64,000 nt of DNA from JBDHTQ01 sp039808765. Its GTDB lineage: Bacteria > Pseudomonadota > Alphaproteobacteria > UBA2400. A program made the position numbers and the translations under genes. The stretch is taken from NCBI GenBank assembly GCA_039808765.1, contig JBDHTQ010000008.1, forward strand, positions 1-64,000, in the 5' to 3' direction. A model generated the notes under the pieces. That model saw only the letters and a list, made by a program, of their open reading frames with translations, did no database searches and had not been told where the DNA came from. Shown piece by piece: positions 1 through 7,638 of this stretch; positions within the stretch are counted from its first letter, which is position 1; each line of letters starts with the position of its first letter.

Positions 1-775
1 GTTACACCATCAGTGATGCGGCGAGTCACACTGTAACGGGCACAGGTACAATCAATTCGAATAGCGAGGCCGTTACAGGAGTGAATTTATCATCACTGAA
101 CGATGGCACGTTAACGGTATCGGTTGTGTTGACAGATACATCTGGCAATGCTGCCACGGCAGTGACCGATACTGTTGTTAAAGATGCGACAGCACCATCG
201 GGCCAAAGTGTTGTGTTTACGACAGACCCTGTGAGCAGCACTAATGTTACGGCGGCAGCCTTTACGATTGCGAATGGTGAAGTTGGCGCTGGGTTTAGTT
301 ACACCATCAGTGATGCGGCGAGTCACACTGTAACGGGCACAGGTACAATCAACTCGAATAGCGAGGCCGTTACAGGGGTGAATTTATCGTCACTGAACGA
401 TGGCACGTTAACGGTATCGGTTGTGTTGACAGATACATCTGGCAATGCTGCAGCGGCAGTGACCGATACGGTTGTTAAAGATGTGATTGCTCCTTCTGGC
501 CAGACGGTAAACTTCACCACCGACCCAATTAATGCTGGAAATGTTACGGCGGCAGCCTTTACGATTGCGAATGGTGAAGTTGGCGCTGGGTTTAGTTACA
601 CCATCAGTGATGCGGCGAGTCACACTGTAACGGGTACAGGTACAATCAACTCGAATAGCGAGGCCGTTACAGGAGTGAATTTATCGTCACTGAACGATGG
701 CACGTTAACGGTATCGGTTGTGTTGACAGATACATCTGGCAATGCTGCAGCGGCAGTAACGGATAGTGTTTCAAA
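1..775 (+). repeat. 297-bp tandem coding repeats
   Basis: The same sequence recurs at 1, 298 and 595, an exact period of 297 bp (99 codons). Most of each unit is near-identical in DNA, including synonymous positions. Short linker blocks around 190-245, 485-540 and 780-840 differ strongly. A fourth, diverged unit follows to about 1100. Near-identity suggests recent duplication or gene conversion. Confidence 0.9.
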
Positions 776-1136
776 GGATGTTTCGGTACCAGCCAGCTAT
801 AGTGCAGCCTTTGTTACTAGCCCTGTTCTGGTGGCAAACGCCAATGCTATCAGCTTTGATTTGAGCAGTGCTGAGGTCGGGACAAACTACAGTTACAGCA
901 TTACCGACAGTGCATCGGGCAGCGTTACCGGCACAGGTTCTGTGAATGCCGCTACAATGAACTTTACTGGCATCAATGTTTCAACATTGTCGGATGGAAC
1001 ACTCACACTGTCATTTATCCTTACCGATGCTAACGGGAATGTTGGGAGTGCCGCAACGGCCACAGTGACGAAAGATACCGTCGCGCCGTATATCGTTTCG
1101 GTCACACCGCCGAGTAACGGAACTTACGAGCCCTGA
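1..1136 (+). CDS. Ig-like repeat surface protein, 3' end (partial)
   Basis: The reading frame is open from base 3 and enters from outside the window, so only the C-terminal ~377 residues are visible. They form tandem Ig-like/cadherin-like units of about 99 residues, rich in Thr, Ser, Val and Asn and free of Cys, with recurring motifs such as SYTISDAASHTV, LNDGTLTVSV and LTDTSGNAA. Such repeats are typical of large secreted or surface adhesins. Three units are nearly identical in DNA and the last is diverged. The protein ends at SVTPPSNGTYEP followed by TGA. In related repeat proteins this kind of motif usually leads into a further domain, so the gene may be truncated; this is an inference. 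No secretion signal can be seen because the N terminus is missing. Confidence 0.85.
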   Translation, partial: YTISDAASHTVTGTGTINSNSEAVTGVNLSSLNDGTLTVSVVLTDTSGNAATAVTDTVVKDATAPSGQSVVFTTDPVSSTNVTAAAFTIANGEVGAGFSYTISDAASHTVTGTGTINSNSEAVTGVNLSSLNDGTLTVSVVLTDTSGNAAAAVTDTVVKDVIAPSGQTVNFTTDPINAGNVTAAAFTIANGEVGAGFSYTISDAASHTVTGTGTINSNSEAVTGVNLSSLNDGTLTVSVVLTDTSGNAAAAVTDSVSKDVSVPASYSAAFVTSPVLVANANAISFDLSSAEVGTNYSYSITDSASGSVTGTGSVNAATMNFTGINVSTLSDGTLTLSFILTDANGNVGSAATATVTKDTVAPYIVSVTPPSNGTYEP

Positions 1137-1200
1137 TCGCGATATAATCCTGCCAAGGATAAGGCGTTGTTATACTATAAAGAAGTGTACTTCTCTGGCA

Positions 1201-1306
1201 TTGGAGCATATTTCCCGAAGCGAGACACGCATTCGGTTATATTTTTGATGCGAATACGTCGTCCAAGATGGATTCTGCGATTCTATCTTCTCGGAATTTG
1301 CTCTAA
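1201..1306 (+). repeat. Dispersed palindromic element, copy A
   Basis: One of five related intergenic sequences. It opens with TTGGAGCATATTTCCCGAAG and closes with TCGGAATTTGCTCTAA, which are imperfect inverted repeats of each other. The core shares TTTTTGATGCGAATACGTCG with copy B, and AAGATGG pairs with CTATCTT as an internal hairpin. It lies between the convergent ends of the Ig-like gene and fabI, 2 bases from the fabI stop codon, and could also act as a terminator. Confidence 0.75.
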
Positions 1307-1308
1307 TT

Positions 1309-2055
1309 TTAACCGCGTAGATTAACCCCGTTATCAACAAAAATCACCTGACCCGTGATGTGCTGGGATTTGTCAGAGACAAGAAAGGCTGCTGCTTCAC
1401 CAATTTGTTCAAGTGTCACGAGGTGATGTAACGGGGCGCGTTCAGCTGCGCGGGACATCATGACATCAAAGTCGGCCAAACCAGAAGCTGCGCGGGTTTT
1501 TACGGGTCCAGGCGAAAGCGCATTTACGCGTATCCCTTTGGCCCCTACTTCAACCGCCATGTAACGAACAGCGGCTTCTAAAGCTGCTTTTACTGGCCCC
1601 ATCATATTGTAATTATCAACCACTTTTTCTGCACCGTAAAAACTCATGGTGAGAACAGATCCGCCATTTTTCATTAGTGGTTCGGCTTTTTTTGTAAGAC
1701 GAATAAGCGAATGACAGGAAATATCCATCGCAGTCGAAAATCCCTCACGCGAGCAGTCAATCGTGCGCCCTTGCAGATCAGCTTTGGGAGCAAAGGCAAT
1801 CGAGTGAATGAGAAAATCAAGTTGACCCCATTTTTTCTCAATTTCAGCAAAAACGGCATCTACTTCTGCATCGTTTTGCACATCCATCGGCATTGCAATA
1901 GGAGATTTGATTTCTTGCGCTAAGGGGGCAACATGTTTTTGTGCTTTTTCGTTAAGCCATGTGACGGCAATGTCTGCACCAGCAGCATGCAAAACTTTGG
2001 CGCAACCCCAAGCAATCGATTCATTATTGGCAACGCCAACGATCAGACCTTTCAT
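1309..2055 (-). CDS. fabI: Enoyl-[acyl-carrier-protein] reductase (FabI type)
   Basis: This 248-residue SDR-fold enzyme should catalyse the NADH-dependent reduction of enoyl-ACP, the last step of each fatty-acid elongation cycle, in the cytosol. The N-terminal nucleotide-binding segment GLIVGVANNESIAWG and the FabI active site are visible: Tyr149 and Lys156 are spaced Y-x6-K in NYNMMGPVK. The length fits FabI (about 260). It starts 1 base after the ackA stop, as the last gene of a maoC/pta-ackA-fabI operon. That arrangement is known in alphaproteobacteria and links acetyl-phosphate and acetyl-CoA turnover with lipid synthesis. It may be a second FabI paralogue specialised to this operon; that cannot be decided from the window. 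Confidence 0.9.
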   Translation of the reverse strand: MKGLIVGVANNESIAWGCAKVLHAAGADIAVTWLNEKAQKHVAPLAQEIKSPIAMPMDVQNDAEVDAVFAEIEKKWGQLDFLIHSIAFAPKADLQGRTIDCSREGFSTAMDISCHSLIRLTKKAEPLMKNGGSVLTMSFYGAEKVVDNYNMMGPVKAALEAAVRYMAVEVGAKGIRVNALSPGPVKTRAASGLADFDVMMSRAAERAPLHHLVTLEQIGEAAAFLVSDKSQHITGQVIFVDNGVNLRG

Positions 2056-2056
2056 T

Positions 2057-3175
2057 TTATGTGCCCTTTCCTAAGCAAGCGCGGGTATGGCGCGCGATCA
2101 TCAATTCTTCGTTAGTGGGAATGGCCAGCATGGTGAAGGGTTTCATAAAGGAAAGTTTCTCAGTAATTGCATCACGAATAATGGCTGCGTTTTCACCAAT
2201 TCCACCGGTAAATACAAGTGCATCCATGCCCCCAAGTGAGGCGGCCATCATGCCAATAAAGCGCACTGTGCGCATGACGAAATAATCAATCGCAAATTGA
2301 GCTCTCGGGTCATCACTCGCCAGAAGATTAGCAACTTCAGACTCTCCCCCTGAAAGCGCTTTAAGGCCGGATTCTTTGTAAAGAACACGCTCAATTTCGT
2401 CTGCCGACATAGAAAGATCACGCATCATATAAATAAGCACACCCGGATCAATGTTCCCGCATCGTGTGCCCATGACAAGACCATCCAATGCGGTCATACC
2501 CATGGTGGTGGCAATGCTTTTTCCGTTGTCCATGGCACACAGACTGGCGCCCGCACCCAAATGACCCACCACAACTTTTCCAGCATATAAATCAGGATGT
2601 TTTTCTTTCAAAGCACCGGCAATCCATTCATAAGACAGGCCGTGAAAGCCATAGCGACGGACGCCTTTCTCGCGCAAAAAATCAGGGATTGCAAACGTAC
2701 TGAACAAGGGGTTTTGATGCGCGTGAAAAGAGGTATCAAAGCAGGCTACCTGCGGCACACCGGGCTTTAGTGTAGCCATAATCTCCATACCCGAGATATT
2801 GTGCGGCGCGTGGAGTGGCGCCAGAGGAATAAGAGAGCGCAAATATTCGACCACGTCATCGGTGATGACGACGGGTTCTGGATGGCGTGTGCCGCCGTGA
2901 ACAACCCGATGGCCAATGGTAGTGATTTTCCAGCCGCGATCACCTTGCTCAATCCAGCCTAGTACAGTCTTGAGGGCTTGTTCGTGTTTGCTTCCGGCTT
3001 GCAGGGTAGTTTGGTTTTTGATGCCATTTTGTGCGAGTGTAACTTCAAAAATGGGCGCAACACTGCTAATCGCTTTTACTTGGCCATGTGCCAAGAGGGT
3101 CAGCGCTGCAGTGTCTTCAAACACCCGAAATTTGAGGCTGGACGAACCGGCATTCAAAACAAGCAGTGTATCCAT
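2057..3175 (-). CDS. ackA: Acetate kinase
   Basis: This 372-residue protein interconverts acetate plus ATP with acetyl phosphate plus ADP. It shows the acetokinase signatures: the N-terminal NAGSSSLKFRVFE, the central MGTRCGNIDPGVLIYMM and the C-terminal FTGGIGENA nucleotide-binding segment. It is slightly shorter than the usual ~400 residues but has both halves of the ASKHA fold. Its ATG overlaps the stop of the upstream maoC/pta gene by one base (TAATG), which implies translational coupling. Together the two enzymes form the acetyl-CoA/acetyl-phosphate/acetate branch. Confidence 0.95.
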   Translation of the reverse strand: MDTLLVLNAGSSSLKFRVFEDTAALTLLAHGQVKAISSVAPIFEVTLAQNGIKNQTTLQAGSKHEQALKTVLGWIEQGDRGWKITTIGHRVVHGGTRHPEPVVITDDVVEYLRSLIPLAPLHAPHNISGMEIMATLKPGVPQVACFDTSFHAHQNPLFSTFAIPDFLREKGVRRYGFHGLSYEWIAGALKEKHPDLYAGKVVVGHLGAGASLCAMDNGKSIATTMGMTALDGLVMGTRCGNIDPGVLIYMMRDLSMSADEIERVLYKESGLKALSGGESEVANLLASDDPRAQFAIDYFVMRTVRFIGMMAASLGGMDALVFTGGIGENAAIIRDAITEKLSFMKPFTMLAIPTNEELMIARHTRACLGKGT

Positions 3176-4578
3176 TATTTGATCACTCCCTCTTGCAGGG
3201 CTTTCGCAGTCTTAACAGCCAGAGCACACGACATGAGGCGGGCGCGCAGGTTGTCGGCACGACTCGTCAAAATGATTGGTACGCGTGCACCTAAAACCAG
3301 TCCCGCGCTATCGGCTTTCCCCAGAAAGGTGAGCAGTTTTACCGCGATGTTAGCGGCTTCAATGTCAGGAGCGACGAGTATGTCAGCATTACCCGCAACG
3401 CTTGAAACAATGCCTTTGTCGGCAGCAGCTTCTTTGTTAATAGCATTGTCCATTGCAAGCGGGCCATCCAGATTGCCGCCTGTTATCTGATTTCGGTCGG
3501 CCATTTTACATAATGCTGCAGCATCCAGCGTTGCTTGCATTTTTGCCGAAACCGTTTCAACTGCGGCAAGCAAGGCAACATTCGGTTTATCTTCACTTTC
3601 ATTGACAGCGCGCCAGAAGTTGATGGCATTTTGGCAGATATCCACTTTAGCCATCAAATCGGGAGCAACATTGACCACAGCATCGGTGATCACCAGTGGT
3701 TTATGATAAGAGGGAATGCCGTGATAGAAAACATGTGAAACTTTACGTGCTGTTCGCAAGCCGGCATTGGCGGGCAGAACGGCGGATAATACTTCATCCG
3801 TGTGAAGCGATCCCTTCATTATTGCATTTACAGCATGCTGAGCGGCGAGTTCTGCTGCTTTTTCGGCTGCGGCGTGGCTATGTTCGGTGCTGAATAATTC
3901 CCATGCCGATATATCGACTTTTGCTTCTTCTGCGGCTTTGCGAATTTTTGTTTCAGGACCGATTAAAACCGGTTCGATGAGATTGGCTTCAACGGCTTCT
4001 TTTACCGCGAGAATAATTCGGGCTTGGGTTGGGTGAACAACAGCCGTGCGTAGTGCAGGTAATCCATCACATGAAGCAATTAAGGCATTGTAGTGATCGT
4101 GTCCTTGTACCTGTGCTTCGAGCGTATCGGGGCGCGCATGGCGTATTTTTTCAAGCGGAACGAGCACCCGCGCTCGACCCTCAACCACCACGCTATGCGT
4201 ATTATCAACACAGCGGCAGTCAAAAATCGCTTCGTGGCTGTCTTGAAGTTTTTCGCGAGCGGTTAATGTTACGGTTAATTCATCGCCGACATGTAATTGC
4301 TTGTAAAACTTTAAATCCTGTTCGCGATAGATTGTTCCAATGCCAGGCAGAATCGTGCCTAAAACTGAAGAAATCAGCGCTCCTGCCCATAGGCTGTGGC
4401 CCACCAAGCCACGTGGATCATATCCAGAATCGACGTGAGAAAGATTGACATCCCCAGACATTGCTGAAAAAAGCCGAATATCCTGTAGAGTGAGGCGGCG
4501 TGTTATTGTGGCGCTCTGGCCGATTTGAAGTTCAGTGAAGGTAACATTTTCCATCATATTTTCTTGTTCTTTGGCCAT
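3175..4578 (-). CDS. Bifunctional MaoC-like hydratase / phosphate acetyltransferase
   Basis: This 467-residue two-domain protein begins with a MaoC-like hot-dog domain (about 15-150), recognisable from MSGDVNLSHVDSGYDPRG with the Asp and His of the hydratase active site. A phosphate acetyl/butyryltransferase domain follows (about 155-465), with features such as MKGSLHTDEVLSAVL and NAINKEAAADKGI. The family is annotated as bifunctional enoyl-CoA hydratase/phosphate acetyltransferase; the Pta half makes acetyl phosphate from acetyl-CoA. It is the first gene of the operon with ackA and fabI. Whether the MaoC half is active on a native substrate is not shown by the sequence. Confidence 0.93.
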   Translation of the reverse strand: MAKEQENMMENVTFTELQIGQSATITRRLTLQDIRLFSAMSGDVNLSHVDSGYDPRGLVGHSLWAGALISSVLGTILPGIGTIYREQDLKFYKQLHVGDELTVTLTAREKLQDSHEAIFDCRCVDNTHSVVVEGRARVLVPLEKIRHARPDTLEAQVQGHDHYNALIASCDGLPALRTAVVHPTQARIILAVKEAVEANLIEPVLIGPETKIRKAAEEAKVDISAWELFSTEHSHAAAEKAAELAAQHAVNAIMKGSLHTDEVLSAVLPANAGLRTARKVSHVFYHGIPSYHKPLVITDAVVNVAPDLMAKVDICQNAINFWRAVNESEDKPNVALLAAVETVSAKMQATLDAAALCKMADRNQITGGNLDGPLAMDNAINKEAAADKGIVSSVAGNADILVAPDIEAANIAVKLLTFLGKADSAGLVLGARVPIILTSRADNLRARLMSCALAVKTAKALQEGVIK

Positions 4579-4603
4579 TTTTAGCCCTTTCGTGCGATGG
4601 GGT

Positions 4604-4867
4604 TTAGGAAAGTTTTTCAGCTTCCCGAATACGTTGACGAAGTTCCGCTTTGTGTGCCTCTTTCATCAAGCGACGTTCTTCTCGATCAGGTCCGGTGCAT
4701 AATAGGGTTGTATTAAGCACGCAGAGGACAAGCACCAAGATAAGGACAAAGGCCTCCCCCGTGAAACGAAAGTGGGAGCCGGCCCAGATACCGAACAGTC
4801 CAAAAAACAAAGTGATATTGCCCAAAATTGCGATAACTTTAAGCGGGGTGCGAAGGCGATCCATCAT
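4604..4867 (-). CDS. Small two-helix membrane protein, hypothetical
   Basis: This 87-residue protein has two hydrophobic segments (about 9-28 and 37-57), then a charged tail rich in Arg, Lys and Glu (RRLMKEAHKAELRQRIREAE) that looks like an amphipathic or coiled-coil helix facing the cytosol. AAGGA stands 5 bases before the ATG. It lies 25 bp upstream of the maoC/pta gene on the same strand and could be the first cistron of that operon. I do not recognise the family. Confidence 0.65.
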   Translation of the reverse strand: MMDRLRTPLKVIAILGNITLFFGLFGIWAGSHFRFTGEAFVLILVLVLCVLNTTLLCTGPDREERRLMKEAHKAELRQRIREAEKLS

Positions 4868-4952
4868 GTTGTTCCTTCTTGGGAGATTGTCGCAATGTAG
4901 TTTCCATGCTAGATATTAAAAAGCAATTAATCCTTACGTATAGGAGAACGCG

Positions 4953-6653
4953 ATGCGCTTATTTATGATGGGCTTGTTGGTTGGAACATCACTTTTTTGT
5001 TTTTCTTCCGGTGCTCATGCAGCGGATCTGGTGGCTTCGAGCGCGATTACGGATGTCGTTGTATACCCCGCTCGTGCGACCATTACCCGAACTGCCGAGG
5101 TTGAGCTGCCCGCTGGTGCTTCGACAGTTATCTTAGAAAATATGCCTCAAGGATTGTTGCCCGACTCTTTACGTGTGCAAGGCAGCGCATTACAACCTGT
5201 CAAGCTCGGGGCGCTGGAAAATAAAATTGTCACACAGACTGAAATTGCTGCACCGCGCGAAAAAGAGATTAGTGAAAAAATTACCACGCTTACCGATCAA
5301 CGCGAATTGCTTGTTGCTGATGTCAGTACGCTGAACAGCAAAAAGGATTTTTTAGAAACGATTGGTAAGCAAGCAGCTTTGCGCACCCAAGATAATATCA
5401 CGCTGCTTGATTTAAAGCCGGAGCAATGGAGTTTAGCGGCCGATACACTGGCTAAAGCCATGAGCGAGGTGCTGTATGGTATTGCTAACAAGCAGGTTGA
5501 GATACGTCATGTTGATCAACAAATTACCGCACTACAAGAGGAGCTGGGGCGCTTATCAACAGGGGCGCAAAGCTCCTACCGCCTTGCTTTGCCGGTCGAA
5601 TCTGTTGCTCCAACAAAATTAACCCTCACACTTAGTTATCAGATGATGGGGGCCACATGGCGTCCGGTTTACGATGCGCGATTGAATACCAAGGATAACT
5701 CAATAAAAGTGACACAATATGGCTCCGTTTCACAGCGAACTGGCGAAGACTGGACTAATGTACATATTACACTCTCAACAGCGCAACCTGCTCAAGGCGC
5801 AACCTTGCCGGTTTTATCTCCTCTATGGGTTAATCTTTACGAGCCTTATCTTGAGAAGATGAAAATGAGTCGTCAAAAAATCGAATTTGAGGCGGCCTCA
5901 ATCATGAATAATGTTTCGGATGGGCAAAGCGAGGCAGGAGCGCCCTCTCTTGCGGTACAACCGCCTCCCGAAGCGCTTGTCATGGCAACAACCCAAGAGG
6001 TAAAAATTAATACAGGCGGTTTTGTGAGCGAGTACGCTGTTACAGGGACATCAACCGTTTTGGCTGATGGGTCTGAGCGCAAGGTGATGTTGGGAGACAG
6101 AAGTGTCGCATCAGATCTTATGATCAAGGTTTTTCCACAAATTACAAATACGGCATTTGTGGTTGCAACAGCTACGCTTGAAGGGGATGCCCCCTTGTTG
6201 CCGGGGGTTGTGAGCTTGTTTCGTGACGGCGCATTTTTGGGTTCTTCTAACTTAAACATGGTGCGCTCAGGTGAGAAGTTTGATCTGGGATTTGGCGCTG
6301 ATGATCAGGTAACTGTGACACAGAAAACAATGAAGGATGAAATGGGTGAAGGGGGCAATATTATCTCCAAACAAACAACACGCACCCGCATAACACTTGC
6401 TGAAATACAAAATCTGCACAAAAATCCAATTAAGCTGGTTGTCGATCAGATGATACCAACAGCCAATAATGAAGAGATTATTGTGACGGTCAACAAGGAC
6501 GGCACGCGCACCGGATTTGATCAAGATGCCGACAAAATCAAAGGATTAATACGTTGGAAAATGGATTTGGCACCTCAACAAAAAGAAGAATTTGGCTTAT
6601 CAACAACCATCTCATGGCCAAAAGGCAAAACCGTGACGAATTTACCTTACTGA
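4953..6653 (+). CDS. DUF4139 (MuiA-like) secreted protein
   Basis: This 566-residue exported protein has a signal peptide ending near AHAADL (residue 24). The start of the mature part (DVVVYPARATITRTAEVELPAG) is typical of the DUF4140 domain. A helical, coiled-coil-prone region (about 90-210) and the beta-rich DUF4139 domain (about 215-560; YQMMGATWRPVYDARL, TGEDWTNVHITLSTAQP) follow. The family includes proteins called mucoidy inhibitor MuiA, whose biochemical role is unsettled. The gene has a good ribosome site (AGGAGA before ATG), stands alone on this strand and is followed by a strong terminator, so it is probably monocistronic. Confidence 0.88.
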   Translation: MRLFMMGLLVGTSLFCFSSGAHAADLVASSAITDVVVYPARATITRTAEVELPAGASTVILENMPQGLLPDSLRVQGSALQPVKLGALENKIVTQTEIAAPREKEISEKITTLTDQRELLVADVSTLNSKKDFLETIGKQAALRTQDNITLLDLKPEQWSLAADTLAKAMSEVLYGIANKQVEIRHVDQQITALQEELGRLSTGAQSSYRLALPVESVAPTKLTLTLSYQMMGATWRPVYDARLNTKDNSIKVTQYGSVSQRTGEDWTNVHITLSTAQPAQGATLPVLSPLWVNLYEPYLEKMKMSRQKIEFEAASIMNNVSDGQSEAGAPSLAVQPPPEALVMATTQEVKINTGGFVSEYAVTGTSTVLADGSERKVMLGDRSVASDLMIKVFPQITNTAFVVATATLEGDAPLLPGVVSLFRDGAFLGSSNLNMVRSGEKFDLGFGADDQVTVTQKTMKDEMGEGGNIISKQTTRTRITLAEIQNLHKNPIKLVVDQMIPTANNEEIIVTVNKDGTRTGFDQDADKIKGLIRWKMDLAPQQKEEFGLSTTISWPKGKTVTNLPY

Positions 6654-6680
6654 TCACTCTGTTTGGATTGGTGGGCAATG

Positions 6681-6702
6681 AAGGGGCGAAAGCCCCTTTT
6701 TT
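6681..6702 (+). terminator. Rho-independent terminator of the DUF4139 gene
   Basis: AAGGGGC and GCCCCTT pair around a GAAA tetraloop and run directly into six T residues, 28 bp after the stop codon. This is a classic intrinsic terminator. Confidence 0.92.
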
Positions 6703-6817
6703 GTGACCAAGCGCATGGGATTAATGCGTTAAGCATAAAAGTGTTTGCGATAGGCACCTTAAAAAAGGTACTCTCTAGGCATTAAAGTTATTTTTCTTTT
6801 AATTTATAGGGAGAAAA

Positions 6818-7531
6818 ATGCGCAAGAGAAATGCTCCGCTTCATCCAGATGCTGTTTTTTGCCCCGTTATCAGTTTTCATGTAGAACGGCTTGCGCGCGC
6901 TACAGGTTTGCTGCCGCCACTTCCACCTCTTGACCCAGAGATTTTTAAGCCTGTAGATATGGATAAAGATCCATCAGTCCCTTCAAGTTCAATTCTTGCT
7001 GGAATTAGTACTGGCATAACACTGATTGGCGCTGGGAGTTTATTGAATGCAATGGGAGCTTTTACTGCTCTTAGTGGGCAGGTTGTGCCTTTCTTAGCCG
7101 TTCTTGCTGCGACCTGCGTGGGTGCTCAATGCGCTTATGATACGTTTTATTACGTCATTGAAAGTGCGAGGAGACGTGTTAAAGCCGCCTTTGCTGATAG
7201 ATCCCAACAAGAGAATAGGTCTCCACACAATGTGCTGGCGCTCACCCACCCCAGGGGATTGAGCATGACGATTATGCCAGAAGCATTGCTCTTTGCGGCA
7301 CTCAACGCGTCACAGCGTGATCAAAGGTCTTTAGGATGTGACGAGGACAGAGAGGCGGTAAGGGCATTTCTTCATGCGGCCAAAAGCCGACCGGCACCCT
7401 ACGCTCAGCCCGGTTCAACCCTTAATTTGGGAAACGATCGTATAGACGCTGTTTGGAAAAAATGCTTGATGGATCATTTAGCAAACCAAGCGCGCCCCCG
7501 ACTCCCCTATAATAATCTTAAGTCCCATTAA
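6818..7531 (+). CDS. Hypothetical membrane protein
   Basis: This 237-residue protein is of a family I do not recognise. It has a Pro-rich N terminus (LLPPLPPLDPEIF), two hydrophobic segments that could form a membrane hairpin (about 58-80 and 85-110), and a soluble C-terminal half with many Arg, Ala and Asn residues. No catalytic motif is visible. A good Shine-Dalgarno (AGGGAGAAAA) precedes the ATG. The gene stands alone between the DUF4139 terminator and the convergent uvrB. Function unknown. Confidence 0.6.
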   Translation: MRKRNAPLHPDAVFCPVISFHVERLARATGLLPPLPPLDPEIFKPVDMDKDPSVPSSSILAGISTGITLIGAGSLLNAMGAFTALSGQVVPFLAVLAATCVGAQCAYDTFYYVIESARRRVKAAFADRSQQENRSPHNVLALTHPRGLSMTIMPEALLFAALNASQRDQRSLGCDEDREAVRAFLHAAKSRPAPYAQPGSTLNLGNDRIDAVWKKCLMDHLANQARPRLPYNNLKSH

Positions 7532-7638
7532 TCTGCCTGTCCCATGCACGAATAGTGCTGGGGTGCAAGGCCAGATACTCATTGTATAGAAAAATGATAG
7601 TGTGGATTATCACATTTCTTGCTGACGCGTGAATGAGG

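Noticed and set aside
1134..1323. Stop-codon readthrough or selenocysteine at the TGA ending the Ig-like gene
   Set aside because: The frame stays open for about 60 codons, but the second half is the dispersed repeat and the composition is not like the upstream protein. No SECIS-like hairpin was seen directly after the TGA.
2978..3490. 170-codon plus-strand ORF across ackA and pta
   Set aside because: It is antisense to two clearly identified genes and has no ribosome site or family match.
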